Source of the DNA: Atlantibacter hermannii
GTDB lineage: Bacteria > Pseudomonadota > Gammaproteobacteria > Enterobacterales > Enterobacteriaceae
Assembly (NCBI RefSeq): GCF_009907385.1
Contig: NZ_JAAATR010000016.1
Span: 1 to 44,678 of the forward strand
Length of the DNA stretch: 44,678 nt
Direction of reading: 5' to 3'
Part shown: positions 23,973-33,097 of the stretch, one piece after another
Numbering within the stretch: the first letter of the stretch is position 1
How the letters are laid out: every line of letters begins with the position of its first letter
Translations under genes and position numbers: made by a program
The notes under the pieces: model-generated
What the model was told of the DNA's origin: nothing
Database searches by the model: none
What the model saw: only the letters and a program-made list of their open reading frames with translations

Positions 23973-24805
23973 AGATAAATTGGAAGATTATCTCAATTTC
24001 AACATTACTTTTGCATCTTCACGCAGCAGCTGCACCACATCAAGAGAAAGAGCATAGAAAAGATGCTTTTTCTTCTGCCGCACAGAAAAGTGATTCACTT
24101 ATATCTGCTAAAGCGGAGCTTATAAACGGAAGGTGGTTTATAAATGGTAAATATAGGCCTGTTCTAAAGACCAGCATGACCAAAACCAATTTCTTAGAAA
24201 TCATGAATGTTTCAAATAAAGAATCACTTTTTATTGTGATACCAAAACTTGAGTATAATATCATTGCCAAAAATAAAATCTTACTAAATGAAAAAATTGC
24301 ATTAAGCGAAGGCACATCCGGAAAAAGCATTGTTTGGGTCGAGCCAAAATCAAGTCTAACTATATCGTTTATAAATGACCTTGCTAATACGCCCCTTCAG
24401 GCTATCGTTTCGATCACAAGAAACAACAAAGATATAATTGCCATCTTTGGACCGGATCAGGGTAAAGGGTTTACTCTTCCCGGAAATACGTCTAATGATC
24501 AAGTGTCCGTTCCTGACTATTCTGACCTAAATATAAAAAAACTTAACATACCTCAAAGTGTTGGTAATCCAGTAACCATCAATCCTAAAGAGAAGAATTA
24601 CCTCTTAGTTGGACAAGGAAAATATGAAATCTTATCTCTTCCTAAATATCAACATTTAGTATTTTCTGAACCCGTTTATATTGAGAAAAGAAAAAATATC
24701 CTCGGTGGTTATGGTTATTGGACGAAAGAAACAATTCTCTACCCCGGTGAATCATTATCTTTTATAACGAGCGCCAAAAACAATCTAAGGAAGCGGGATG
24801 ATTAA
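23969..24805 (+). CDS. exported protein of unknown function
   Basis: A 278-residue protein with a signal peptide (MKINWKIIS start, hydrophobic core LLLHLHAAAA, cleavage near residue 22). The mature protein is beta-rich, K/N/S-rich and lacks Cys and further membrane segments. The pattern of strands around residues 60-160 is faintly like periplasmic chaperone or Ig folds, but I do not trust an assignment. Translation is coupled to the phosphatase-like gene (ATGA overlap) and to the following lipoprotein gene (8-bp overlap). Confidence 0.6.
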   Translation: MKINWKIISISTLLLHLHAAAAPHQEKEHRKDAFSSAAQKSDSLISAKAELINGRWFINGKYRPVLKTSMTKTNFLEIMNVSNKESLFIVIPKLEYNIIAKNKILLNEKIALSEGTSGKSIVWVEPKSSLTISFINDLANTPLQAIVSITRNNKDIIAIFGPDQGKGFTLPGNTSNDQVSVPDYSDLNIKKLNIPQSVGNPVTINPKEKNYLLVGQGKYEILSLPKYQHLVFSEPVYIEKRKNILGGYGYWTKETILYPGESLSFITSAKNNLRKRDD

Positions 24806-25319
24806 AGTTATCACACTTTTATTGTTTGCATTACTGACTGGTTGTCAGTCAGTAGAAAGTAAAATCGAAGAACTCCCGACAGTTGGTTTTGACCCTATTC
24901 TATACAATAAAAGTGAGGCCTTTACTGACGGAAAAGTTACTTTACGTGTCGAAAGTTCAGGAACTGATGTTTGGCTTGTCGCCAAGAATGGAACCAGAAG
25001 TTTTATTGAGCTTTCAGGCCTAACGCTAGGTGGTAGTCGTTGTGCTTACAATGCCCGTAGTAAGCAACTTTTGCCCCCAGGCAGCGTAAGCACATTCGTA
25101 GTTCCTACGGTTGGAATGCTTGGACTTTGCTTCAACAATGAAGATCAACTTATGTTTATTAACCGTGCTTTTAGCAGAATCTCTCCCAAAGCAAAAGGAA
25201 AAGATTCGCTTTCGCTTTTATTTTCTGTTAGTTACGATTTTCCCGGAAAAGCGGACCTAATTACTAACCACGATTTTCAAGAGTTATATCTTTTATTTTT
25301 GAATGAGGATAATCTATGA
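24798..25319 (+). CDS. predicted lipoprotein
   Basis: A 173-residue protein with a short lipoprotein signal; the lipobox is LTGC with Cys at residue 16 and Gln at +2, which predicts the outer membrane. Two more Cys (CAYNARSK, LGLCFNNED) may form a disulfide. It overlaps the preceding gene by 8 bp and the next by 4 bp. An AAAGTNACTTT copy lies about 145 bp into it, encoding K-V-T-L. The function is unknown; with its neighbours it suggests a small envelope complex. Confidence 0.6.
   Translation: MIKVITLLLFALLTGCQSVESKIEELPTVGFDPILYNKSEAFTDGKVTLRVESSGTDVWLVAKNGTRSFIELSGLTLGGSRCAYNARSKQLLPPGSVSTFVVPTVGMLGLCFNNEDQLMFINRAFSRISPKAKGKDSLSLLFSVSYDFPGKADLITNHDFQELYLLFLNEDNL
24943..24953. repeat. AAAGTNACTTT site 11
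   Basis: Exact copy with N=T inside the plus-strand lipoprotein gene, read as K-V-T-L. It shows the site also falls in plus-strand genes. Confidence 0.8.
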
Positions 25320-25705
25320 AACAAACATTAATTGTTATTTTAATATGTTTTTGTCACACGGCTTTAGCATATCCATACCGTATCTATACTGTCCCGGAAG
25401 GGGCATTAGTAAAAAACATACTAACTAATGAATATCTAGGAAAAACCCCTGTGGTTGTGGACGTGAGCAATACCGAAGCTGGTTCTACTTTTGGGATTTC
25501 ATTATTTAGACATGAAAATGTTGCTATAAAGATTTTTACAGTAATGCCTTCAGCAGAAAATAATTTTGCTGTTTCTGGACCTGACGTTGCAACTATGTCA
25601 TTGCCGGGAAAAGCACCTTTAAACGTAGTAAATGATGGGAATGGCGCTTCTGTTCATATAGAACTAAGACCTTATATGTCAGAACCTGCGCACACCCCAT
25701 ATTAA
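25316..25705 (+). CDS. small exported PEGA-like protein
   Basis: A 129-residue protein with a signal peptide ending ALA-YP at about residue 18. The mature N-terminus (YTVPEGALVKN, then YLGKTPVVVDVS) resembles the PEGA module found in bacterial surface proteins. No Cys or other membrane segment follows the signal. It is the last gene of the operon, ending 32 bp before a bidirectional terminator shared with parB. Confidence 0.6.
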   Translation: MKQTLIVILICFCHTALAYPYRIYTVPEGALVKNILTNEYLGKTPVVVDVSNTEAGSTFGISLFRHENVAIKIFTVMPSAENNFAVSGPDVATMSLPGKAPLNVVNDGNGASVHIELRPYMSEPAHTPY

Positions 25706-25736
25706 TATAACAAGAAATTAAAAATATAAATCATAT

Positions 25737-25761
25737 GAACTGCATCATAAAGATGCAGTTC
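25737..25761. terminator. bidirectional terminator
   Basis: GAACTGCATC and GATGCAGTTC form a perfect 10-bp stem around ATAAA. It lies between the convergent ends of the four-gene operon and parB, with AT-rich flanks on each side. Confidence 0.75.
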
Positions 25762-25766
25762 AATAT

Positions 25767-26771
25767 TTATTCTGGTACTTTTAATTTTTCTTTTATGAAC
25801 TCCTCTAGTTCCTTAATAAAACCCGCATTTATCCTATTGAATTCAAAGCGAATTTTTCTACCAGTATTGTTTTTACTGATTCTTGCATACTTATCTTTGT
25901 TATCAAAAGTAATAAGATCACTTGTTTCCCATTTTGTGGAATAAGTTTTTTCACAAACACTTTCCACAGATTGTGTGATTTTTTCCATTACAACTTTTTG
26001 AGCAACCTGGAGATCTCCAATGTCTAAATCTTTTGTTTCCTCTTTAACATTATCTATTACTTCATCTAAAGGAAATAGATTTTTTTGCACATATTTCTGT
26101 AAACGAGACAAGCGACTATAATAGGAGTTCGGGATTCCTTCATAATCCGGGAATAAAGAGATCAATGTTTCGTCAATACGGGCCGCCTGGATTCTTTTGG
26201 CTACCGATACATGACTAATCCCAAGATATGCTGCGAGTTCTTCATTAGTAGAAAATCCTTTTTCTTCCATTTTTTTGATAAATTGAAACCCAACTTCTCT
26301 ATATGAAAATTTTCGAGATGTTTGTGCTGCGGATATAATTGAATTTATATCATCTTCGGTTAGTTCATCCGGAAGAACCCACAGGGGGAGATCCTTTTCT
26401 GCCTTTATACAGCAGAAACGTCTGCGACTTCCTTCTATTAATAAATAAACCCCATCTCTTTTTACAGCGATCCCTTCGGTATCGACCCCTCTTTCTTCAA
26501 TCTGCTTAAGAATATCTCTAACAGAATAATCTGTAAGGGCTTCTTGATTTCGTGGGTTCGCTGGATGGACTAAGGTCTCCTTCTCCACTCTCTGGGCTGG
26601 AACAATCACATGTTCCGCTTCAAGTCTCCGGCCCTTATGAAGAGTGAATAACTTTTTTATGCGAGGTGCTGTTTTCAAACCCGCAAGACCTGAACGGTGA
26701 CCGACTTCTGTCCGCTTTGGTGCGTTTAAATATCGAGATTTATCATTCCCGATATGTTGCTCATCGCTCAT
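25767..26771 (-). CDS. parB: ParB partition protein
   Basis: A 334-residue ParB of the type that pairs with large ParA proteins (P1/F class). The N-terminal basic segment precedes a ParB/Srx-like domain containing VKRDGVYLLIEGSRRRFC (about residues 102-120). A helix-turn-helix follows at about residues 173-197 (TNEELAAYLGISHVSVAKRI). The start overlaps the parA stop by 4 bp, which couples their translation. It binds a centromere that should lie nearby; the ~249-bp repeat array upstream of parA is a candidate. In R27 this is the first of two partition modules (Par1). Confidence 0.85.
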   Translation of the reverse strand: MSDEQHIGNDKSRYLNAPKRTEVGHRSGLAGLKTAPRIKKLFTLHKGRRLEAEHVIVPAQRVEKETLVHPANPRNQEALTDYSVRDILKQIEERGVDTEGIAVKRDGVYLLIEGSRRRFCCIKAEKDLPLWVLPDELTEDDINSIISAAQTSRKFSYREVGFQFIKKMEEKGFSTNEELAAYLGISHVSVAKRIQAARIDETLISLFPDYEGIPNSYYSRLSRLQKYVQKNLFPLDEVIDNVKEETKDLDIGDLQVAQKVVMEKITQSVESVCEKTYSTKWETSDLITFDNKDKYARISKNNTGRKIRFEFNRINAGFIKELEEFIKEKLKVPE

Positions 26772-28021
26772 GCGTTAACTCCTTGCTTAGCTGAAAAACT
26801 TTTTATTTCATTTATAAATTGCTGATATACCTGTAATACAGATTCTTCTGCGACATCAAGCTGCTTTGCGGAACAAAGTTCCTCTGATTTTTTGATATCA
26901 AGCACTGTACGCCCTTTGGAAGCAGCTGCCTTAAATGCTTCAGAATTTTTTATGTTAGCGGACATCAAAAGGTCCTGAACAGTTCTGATTAATTTATCCA
27001 AAACTATTCTTTCATATGGACTTTTGTCATCTACATTGACAGCAAGAACTTTGAACCATTTTAAATTGTCGCCCTTACTTGGTGATTGTTTAAACCTTTC
27101 ACTTATTGTAAGCATGAAGTCTGTAGTAGAGGCGTAATCATATTCACGTGGTGACACTGCGACAAGAATCCCATCGGCCGCTTCGTCAGCAGCCCAGATC
27201 AAAGGTGAATCTTCAGGTGGAGTGTCTATAATAATCAAATCATAGTTCTGCTTCAGTACCGGTAAGATAACTTCCTTGAAACGTAGTAACAAAGACGTAC
27301 GTTCTTCTCTAGAACATTGCCAGTATTTATCTTTAAAACGAGCATCTGTCGGAAAAGCCGTTATTACGTCCAAGTTTGGCAGATGCGTTGAAAAAGGCAT
27401 ATTAGTGATGATTTCTTCTTCAGAGAATCCTGAATCTAAATATTTTTTATACTCAGAATTTTCTTCATAAATTCCAAGGATTGCATCAATTGCTGTAAGG
27501 AAGACATCATCTTCTGAGACACTTTGAATCATGCTGCTTCCAATCGAACCTTGTGGGTCCCATTCGATCATTAATACACGTGCATTGAGTTGTAGATCTA
27601 AAGCAGCTGCTACTGCTAAAGCTACAGATGTAGTGCTTTTCCCTGTACCGCCTTTATGATTCTGAGTAACAATAGCTCTGCTAAAGTAATGATCGCGGTA
27701 CTTGGGATAACCCAGGGCATCCATTATTTTTTGAACATCCCAGCGGGTGTAAAGATGATTTTTGTTTTGATAAATAGGTGCACCAACAAGTTCTTTTTCT
27801 TCTAAGTCCGAAAGTATTTTATTGAACGTTACTCGTGACTTCCCAAAAAAATCAGAGAGATTTTTTTTATTCAAACAGTGGTTATAGATCAGTCTATCAA
27901 CACCATCAACACTATCATCAGAAACAGATACTCTTGATGAAGCCATCAGAGATTCCTTTAGAGAAATCTGCTCGCTTTTCATGCGCTGACCAACGAGGGC
28001 GATCTTTTCAAGTAAATTCAT
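26768..28021 (-). CDS. parA: ParA partition ATPase (large, HTH-containing type)
   Basis: A 417-residue ParA of type Ia. The N-terminal ~100 residues form the DNA-binding region with helix-turn-helix character (LSDFFGKSRVTFNKILSDLE) used for autoregulation. The deviant Walker A motif KGGTGKSTTS lies near residue 125, VLMIEWDPQGS is motif A', and LIIIDTPPEDS is Walker B near residue 262. The ATG at 28021 is preceded by a leader with repeated TACGCATA/TATGCGTA-like words. It drives segregation together with ParB. Confidence 0.9.
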   Translation of the reverse strand: MNLLEKIALVGQRMKSEQISLKESLMASSRVSVSDDSVDGVDRLIYNHCLNKKNLSDFFGKSRVTFNKILSDLEEKELVGAPIYQNKNHLYTRWDVQKIMDALGYPKYRDHYFSRAIVTQNHKGGTGKSTTSVALAVAAALDLQLNARVLMIEWDPQGSIGSSMIQSVSEDDVFLTAIDAILGIYEENSEYKKYLDSGFSEEEIITNMPFSTHLPNLDVITAFPTDARFKDKYWQCSREERTSLLLRFKEVILPVLKQNYDLIIIDTPPEDSPLIWAADEAADGILVAVSPREYDYASTTDFMLTISERFKQSPSKGDNLKWFKVLAVNVDDKSPYERIVLDKLIRTVQDLLMSANIKNSEAFKAAASKGRTVLDIKKSEELCSAKQLDVAEESVLQVYQQFINEIKSFSAKQGVNA

Positions 28022-28039
28022 GGTTATGACCTTTTTGCA

Positions 28040-28115
28040 CTGAAAACCGACTTTTACGCATATATGTAAACTTTACGTATAATGCGTCCATTTCCTTGTT
28101 ATGCGTACAATTCTA
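28040..28115 (-). promoter_or_regulatory. likely parA promoter and operator
   Basis: The 95 bp upstream of parA contain several related words (TTTACGCATA, TTTACGTATAATGCGT, TTATGCGTACAA) that form imperfect palindromes. ParA proteins with an N-terminal HTH repress their own promoter through such repeats. Similar GCGTACA words recur near 30217 upstream of the trhC terminator. Boundaries are approximate. Confidence 0.4.
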
Positions 28116-28384
28116 TCCTTAGTTTCAATCTTAAGCTAATGTTTGTTTACTTTTTTATGATTTTTTGTGAGCTTAACTTGCAGATGTGAGCTCAGACTCT
28201 CTAGTCCATACCTAATGCACAACCTGTTTAAACCACGATTCTTGTCTCCTTCTCTACGCTTTGAAGTTAAGAGCTCCATTAATGAATCTTCACGCCTACC
28301 CTATTTCTTGCTTAGACCCTAAAATCTATCTCACCGGTGTGCTGATATACGTTTCCTAACTGTGAACCGTTGTCGTCAGTCCAG

Positions 28385-29985
28385 TCTAAAGATATGAGGT
28401 GTTAATCTCTTGAGGAGGCACACTACGAATTATGGGAGCAGAGTTAGCAACCTCACCCCGAAATGAAACCCAACTTAAGGAGGCAACCCCAGTGTGGAGA
28501 TTAAGGGGGTTAAATCTGCCAGCGGCTGACAGTGTCCCAGCTGCTGCTCAGTCACACCACGCCCTGATTTAATCCCCTGCCCGGTATTGTAATGACCGAA
28601 AAAAACCCGTGCACTGGTGTCGGCAGACCGGCATGCATGAATATGACGTTAATCTGTATCAGCAGGCACTTTTCGCATAATGGGAGCAAGTGATAGCAAC
28701 GCCGCCCAGAACGGAATGCCAACATCAGGACTGAACCCAAGTTTGGCGATTAAGGGGGTTAAATTTGCAAGCGGATGACAGTGCCCCCAGCTGCTGCTCA
28801 GTCACACCACGCTTGATTAAATCTCTCGCCAGGTCTTGTTTTGACCGAAAATAGCCCAAGCACTGATGTCGGCAGACCGGCATATAGGAATATGACGTTA
28901 ATCTGTATCAGCAGGTACATTTCGCATTATGTGAGCAAGTGATAGCAACCCAGCCCGGAACTGAAGGCCAGCATGAGGACAGAACCCCAGTTTGGCGATT
29001 AAGGGGGTTAAATCTCACAGCGGCTGACAGTGCCTTCAGATGCTGCTCAGGCATACTACTCTCCCTGATATAATCTCCCATATGTTCTTGAGATCGTCGG
29101 AAATCGCCCATGCACCGGTGTCGGCAGACCGGTATGCAGTAATGTGAATTTAATCTGCATCATCAAGCACATTTCGTATTATGGAAGTAAGTGTTAGTAA
29201 ACCAAAGCCCGCCCAGAACGGAAGGTCAACATCAGAACAGAATCCCAGTTTGGCGATTAAGGGTGTTAAATCTGCAAGCTGCTGACAGTGCCCCAGTTGC
29301 TGCTCAGTCACACCACGCCCTGATAGAATCTCCTGCCCGGAAATGTGATGACCGAAAAAAGCCCGTGCACTGGTGTCGGCAGACCGGCACGCAGGAATAT
29401 GACGTTAATCTGTATCAGCAGGTACATCTCGCATTAGGGAGCAAGTGATAGCAACCCCGCCCAGAACTGAAGGCCAGCATGAGGACAGAACCCCAGTTTG
29501 GCGATTAAGGGGGTTAAATCCGGCAGCGTGAGTAAGTGCCCGTGCTGTGTTAAAGAAATATTCCCTAAGGACAATCTTCCGCTCGGCCTTTTGTATAAAG
29601 TTGTCACCCCGGGAGCGGGGATCACTTTACCTGCTTAGCCTAAATCTTACGTCAATCGCTATCCGGAATTTTAGCTTAATGGTCCTGAGCAAGTTAAAAG
29701 GGCTACCCATAATGACGTCCCCAGATGGTGATAAAGGAGTTAATTCCGCCTTCGGCTTACAGTGCCGCAGCTGCTGCTCAGCAACACCACGCCCTGATTA
29801 AATCTCCCGCCTGTCCTTGTGATGACCAAAAATAGTCCGTGCACTGGCGTCGTAAGACCGGCATACAGGAATGAGGCGTTAATCTTTATTAGGTGGCAGG
29901 ATTCGCATCATGGGAGCAAGGGCCCTAGAACTGTAGACTAACATTAGAAAATCACAGTTTGGCGATAAAGGGGGTTAAATAAGTT
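28385..29985. repeat. array of ~249-bp noncoding tandem repeats
   Basis: A landmark GATTAAGGGGGTTAAAT starts at 28499, 28748, 28997, 29255 and 29503, with diverged copies at 29730 and 29964, so the period is 249, 249, 258, 248, 227 and 234 bp. Each unit shares GCTGACAGTGCCCC, CTGCTCAGTCACACCACGCC, GTCGGCAGACCGG and ATGACGTTAATCTGTATCAG. The fifth unit is rearranged. No long open frame is conserved between copies, so it is not a protein repeat. The array is richer in G and C than its flanks. It lies upstream of parA, and may be the Par1 centromere, an incompatibility locus or a nucleoid-protein anchor. Confidence 0.85.
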
Positions 29986-30351
29986 AAAAGTCTTCGGTGA
30001 GCAAATTGGATAAATTTTCAGAAACCAAACCGTTAATAATAAACTTTTAGAAGAATGATTAAAGGATATTAAGTTTTGTATGCAAAATGACACCAGTGAT
30101 CTGTTTTCACTAATAATGCCGCGCTACTTTGATTACCTTTGGTAAACAAAAATGTAATTTACGTGATTTTCATCTTATAATGTCAGTATTGAAGTTATAA
30201 ATTTTGTTTACTTAATGCGTACACAACCTAACTGCGATTTGTATTTATGTCACTGTTTTTACACCACATTAATTATAAAACCAAAATTTGCAGCACAGTG
30301 ATGAACTCATTAAGTCACAACCTCATTTGTTTACTTAAGGCATACAATAAA
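29986..30351. other. AT-rich gene-free stretch
   Basis: This 366-bp stretch lies between the repeat array and the trhC terminator. It has no supported gene. It is markedly AT-rich and has repeated TTGTTTAC-like words (near 30146, 30207 and 30329) and one GCGTACACAAC word resembling the parA leader. I see nothing else. Confidence 0.5.
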
Positions 30352-30380
30352 AAACCAGATTCTTATGAGACATCTGGTTT
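30352..30380 (-). terminator. terminator of the trhA-trhC operon
   Basis: AAACCAGAT and ATCTGGTTT pair around an 11-base loop. On the minus strand the stem runs into TTTTTTATTG. It lies 27 bp after the trhC stop and ends the long pilus operon. Confidence 0.8.
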
Positions 30381-30407
30381 AATTATTTTTGCTTGAAGAT
30401 ATTTACT

Positions 30408-33089
30408 CTACGCGGCCAAACCCGCTGCTACTTCTTGAGCATAGAGAATTTCTATTGCCTCGCCATAGCTACAATTCTCGCGGCTTTGAATTTCCCATAA
30501 TTTACTCCTGTCAGCACTATCCGTAGTAAAACAAAGCTCCATTTTCCGGTCTACGTATAACCGACAGATCTCTTGGAAGTTTTCGAACCTGACTAACATC
30601 TCTGAAAACACCTTTTTGACTGTACGAATATTTTTCATACGTTCATATTCTGCATCTGAAGTAGAAAAATATTTATTAGCCTTCATTGCTTCAATGCTTT
30701 CTTTTTCTTGTTTCATGATTATCTTCCAAGGCGAGTTAGCAGTCAGGGCCCGGCCAACAGAAGAAGTAAAATAATCTTCAAACGACTGTGTGATACAGAT
30801 GCCAGCGCAGTTTGTTTTCCTGAACCTACGCCATGCCGCTTCGAGGAAGGAAGAGAAGAATTGGTTTGATTGATTTCCGGCACCTGATGAATTATCAGGA
30901 CGAATGTACTCCCATGCTTCATCAAGGATGAACAAGCGACGACGCCCATCTTTTTTGATGAACATTGCATGCTGAGCAGCCTGAATGATAGACATTAATA
31001 CAACTGTCTGAAGGTGGGGGGTGCCTTTTAGCTCCTCCAGTTCCAAAACAATAAATCTGCTGTCGAAGTTGATTGGAGGCAACGTATCGGTAAACCGGTG
31101 CCCATAAATTCCACCTTCGCACCATGCTCCGAGTTGCTCCCCAATATCCTTTATACGTTTGTCTTCATGCTTCTTGCAACGCAGAGCAAAGCCGGTTATT
31201 GAACCGGTCCGACCTGATTTTCTGGATTCTTGGTACTCTTCTGCAATAAGCTGAAGCATCACTGATTGTTGATAATCATCGATAAGGCCTTTCTCTGAAG
31301 CCATAATTTTTAGCTGATTCAAAACCATTATGGTCTGAGCAACTTTGTCTTTTTCTGCATCGTTTGAAGTTGATTCACCGGTAAATTCAGGTGCTTCGTT
31401 AAATACATCGTCGTTAACAGTGATGTCAGTTAGGAAGGCAAAGGGATTTAGGGTGAAGTCAGGGGTTTTACCGAAATCAATAAATTGACTGTTTGTATAT
31501 TGTTCCGCAATCCCCTGGTAAGAACGGCCCACGTCCACAACAAATACTTGAGCACCGTCAGGATCATCATCTGGGTATTCGTTTTCTAAAAAATGCTTAA
31601 ATGTTGAGCGATAATGAACGAGGTTATTAGATCGCGGTCCAGCTCCAAGATAGTTATTGATTAGATATGCTGTCCAGAATGACTTCCCTGCACCTGACGT
31701 TGCACCAATAACCATGTTATAGCTTGCAGAAGTCTTGAAAATATCAAGTCCCATGAGTTGACCTTCACGAGAAACTAAACTCAGTACTGGTCTATCTGTA
31801 TTACCTTTCCAGGGCCCAAAGATCGGTGTCATATGAGCCGCTCCGGTGTTGCTCACTACTTCGGAACGGTCAAGGTCGAAAATTGTCTTTGGGTCATTGC
31901 ACATTGGCAGACATGACATAAATGACGGGAAAACGATAAAGGAATCATCTGCTACTTTGACCCGGCTTTCGAGGTAAAAGGATTTGAGATCGTTAGCTGC
32001 TGTCTGCACAGAATTGGCATTACTACCCATAACAGTGAAAGTAAGATACCCTCTTAAAAGCTTTGCGCCATCCTCAAGCTCGCGAGTTACGGCCATGTAG
32101 TCATTATCCATATCCCGCAGGCGAGGGCAGAATGTGACAACTGAAGGTATACTTGCCTGTTTATTAGTGATTGCTTTGTAGCGGACGTTTTCTTTTGACA
32201 ACTTGAGCGGATCGGCAAACTGAACAGTCTGAGTGATCATAAATGGGCTGAAAATTGTCTTACGTCCATGCATCCAGTTAACTACTAACTCATACATACA
32301 ACCGAAATTGACGTATTCAGGAAACTTTACAACGGAAAGTTGTTTGAAGTAACGATGCTCAGATTCGTCGTCACTTTGTGTGACTGATGAGAAATGATTT
32401 TCTGTGACTGTATACTTACGGCCGGGAACGTTAACTTGTTCATTAAGCCTTTTCATAGTGTTAACGTCTATGAAACCTTCAGCCCACCGGGAGTTCTTTC
32501 CGGGGTTTACGACCTTATCTATACAATAGAGCCAGTTTTCTGCATCGACCTTAAACGGATGCAATCCAATCGTAATTAACTTACTTACAAGTTCAGAGTA
32601 AAGTGAATCGATACGCGAATGTTCCAGCTCGGTAGGAAGGGCAGACTGTAAAGGAATCGATAGCGAGATCCATACCTGAAAATCCCTCAACATAAGGTTA
32701 TCATGATCAGGTTTTAAAGGCTTATGCATACTTCTGTCGTAGTAGTCCAACTGATAACCATTAAGCAGATCTGCTTTAAGCTTATCGTTCCCAGTCATAC
32801 GCCCACCTCGCACAGCTGACCAAGCACTAAGCTGTAAAGTCAGGTCTGGCAATGCAGTCAGAGATATTTGACAGACAGTATCTGTAGGGAAATCCATTTT
32901 GAACATTTCAGCAAGAACATCTTGCTGATTATCAAAAACTCCAGGGGATGGATTACAGATAAACATAAACCCTAATCTGTTGCCATCAATCAAAAAATAG
33001 TGAGTCCCTGCTAATTGATCGTAAACAGGGATAAACCCACCTAATTGATGGCGATTTAAACCGCTATTGTAATTATTGATAGCTTCCAT
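30408..33089 (-). CDS. trhC: VirB4/TraC-type assembly ATPase TrhC
   Basis: An 893-residue VirB4-family ATPase that powers pilus assembly at the inner membrane. The N-terminal half is the TraC_F-type domain. Walker A is GATSGAGKS near residue 462, and Walker B lies in RRLFILDEAWEYI near residue 720, followed by ITQSFEDYF and a C-terminal conserved region. The length is typical of TraC. The start at 33089 has an AAGG box and is 9 bp after trhV. No AAAGTNACTTT copy occurs in this 2.7-kb gene. Confidence 0.92.
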   Translation of the reverse strand: MEAINNYNSGLNRHQLGGFIPVYDQLAGTHYFLIDGNRLGFMFICNPSPGVFDNQQDVLAEMFKMDFPTDTVCQISLTALPDLTLQLSAWSAVRGGRMTGNDKLKADLLNGYQLDYYDRSMHKPLKPDHDNLMLRDFQVWISLSIPLQSALPTELEHSRIDSLYSELVSKLITIGLHPFKVDAENWLYCIDKVVNPGKNSRWAEGFIDVNTMKRLNEQVNVPGRKYTVTENHFSSVTQSDDESEHRYFKQLSVVKFPEYVNFGCMYELVVNWMHGRKTIFSPFMITQTVQFADPLKLSKENVRYKAITNKQASIPSVVTFCPRLRDMDNDYMAVTRELEDGAKLLRGYLTFTVMGSNANSVQTAANDLKSFYLESRVKVADDSFIVFPSFMSCLPMCNDPKTIFDLDRSEVVSNTGAAHMTPIFGPWKGNTDRPVLSLVSREGQLMGLDIFKTSASYNMVIGATSGAGKSFWTAYLINNYLGAGPRSNNLVHYRSTFKHFLENEYPDDDPDGAQVFVVDVGRSYQGIAEQYTNSQFIDFGKTPDFTLNPFAFLTDITVNDDVFNEAPEFTGESTSNDAEKDKVAQTIMVLNQLKIMASEKGLIDDYQQSVMLQLIAEEYQESRKSGRTGSITGFALRCKKHEDKRIKDIGEQLGAWCEGGIYGHRFTDTLPPINFDSRFIVLELEELKGTPHLQTVVLMSIIQAAQHAMFIKKDGRRRLFILDEAWEYIRPDNSSGAGNQSNQFFSSFLEAAWRRFRKTNCAGICITQSFEDYFTSSVGRALTANSPWKIIMKQEKESIEAMKANKYFSTSDAEYERMKNIRTVKKVFSEMLVRFENFQEICRLYVDRKMELCFTTDSADRSKLWEIQSRENCSYGEAIEILYAQEVAAGLAA

Positions 33090-33097
33090 ATTTGACC

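Noticed and set aside
28552..29801. Short open frames of 62-85 codons in the repeat array
   Set aside because: They are not kept in the same frame from unit to unit and have no ribosome sites.
28385..29985. CRISPR array
   Set aside because: The repeated unit is about 249 bp and diverged throughout; there are no short identical repeats with unique spacers and no cas genes.
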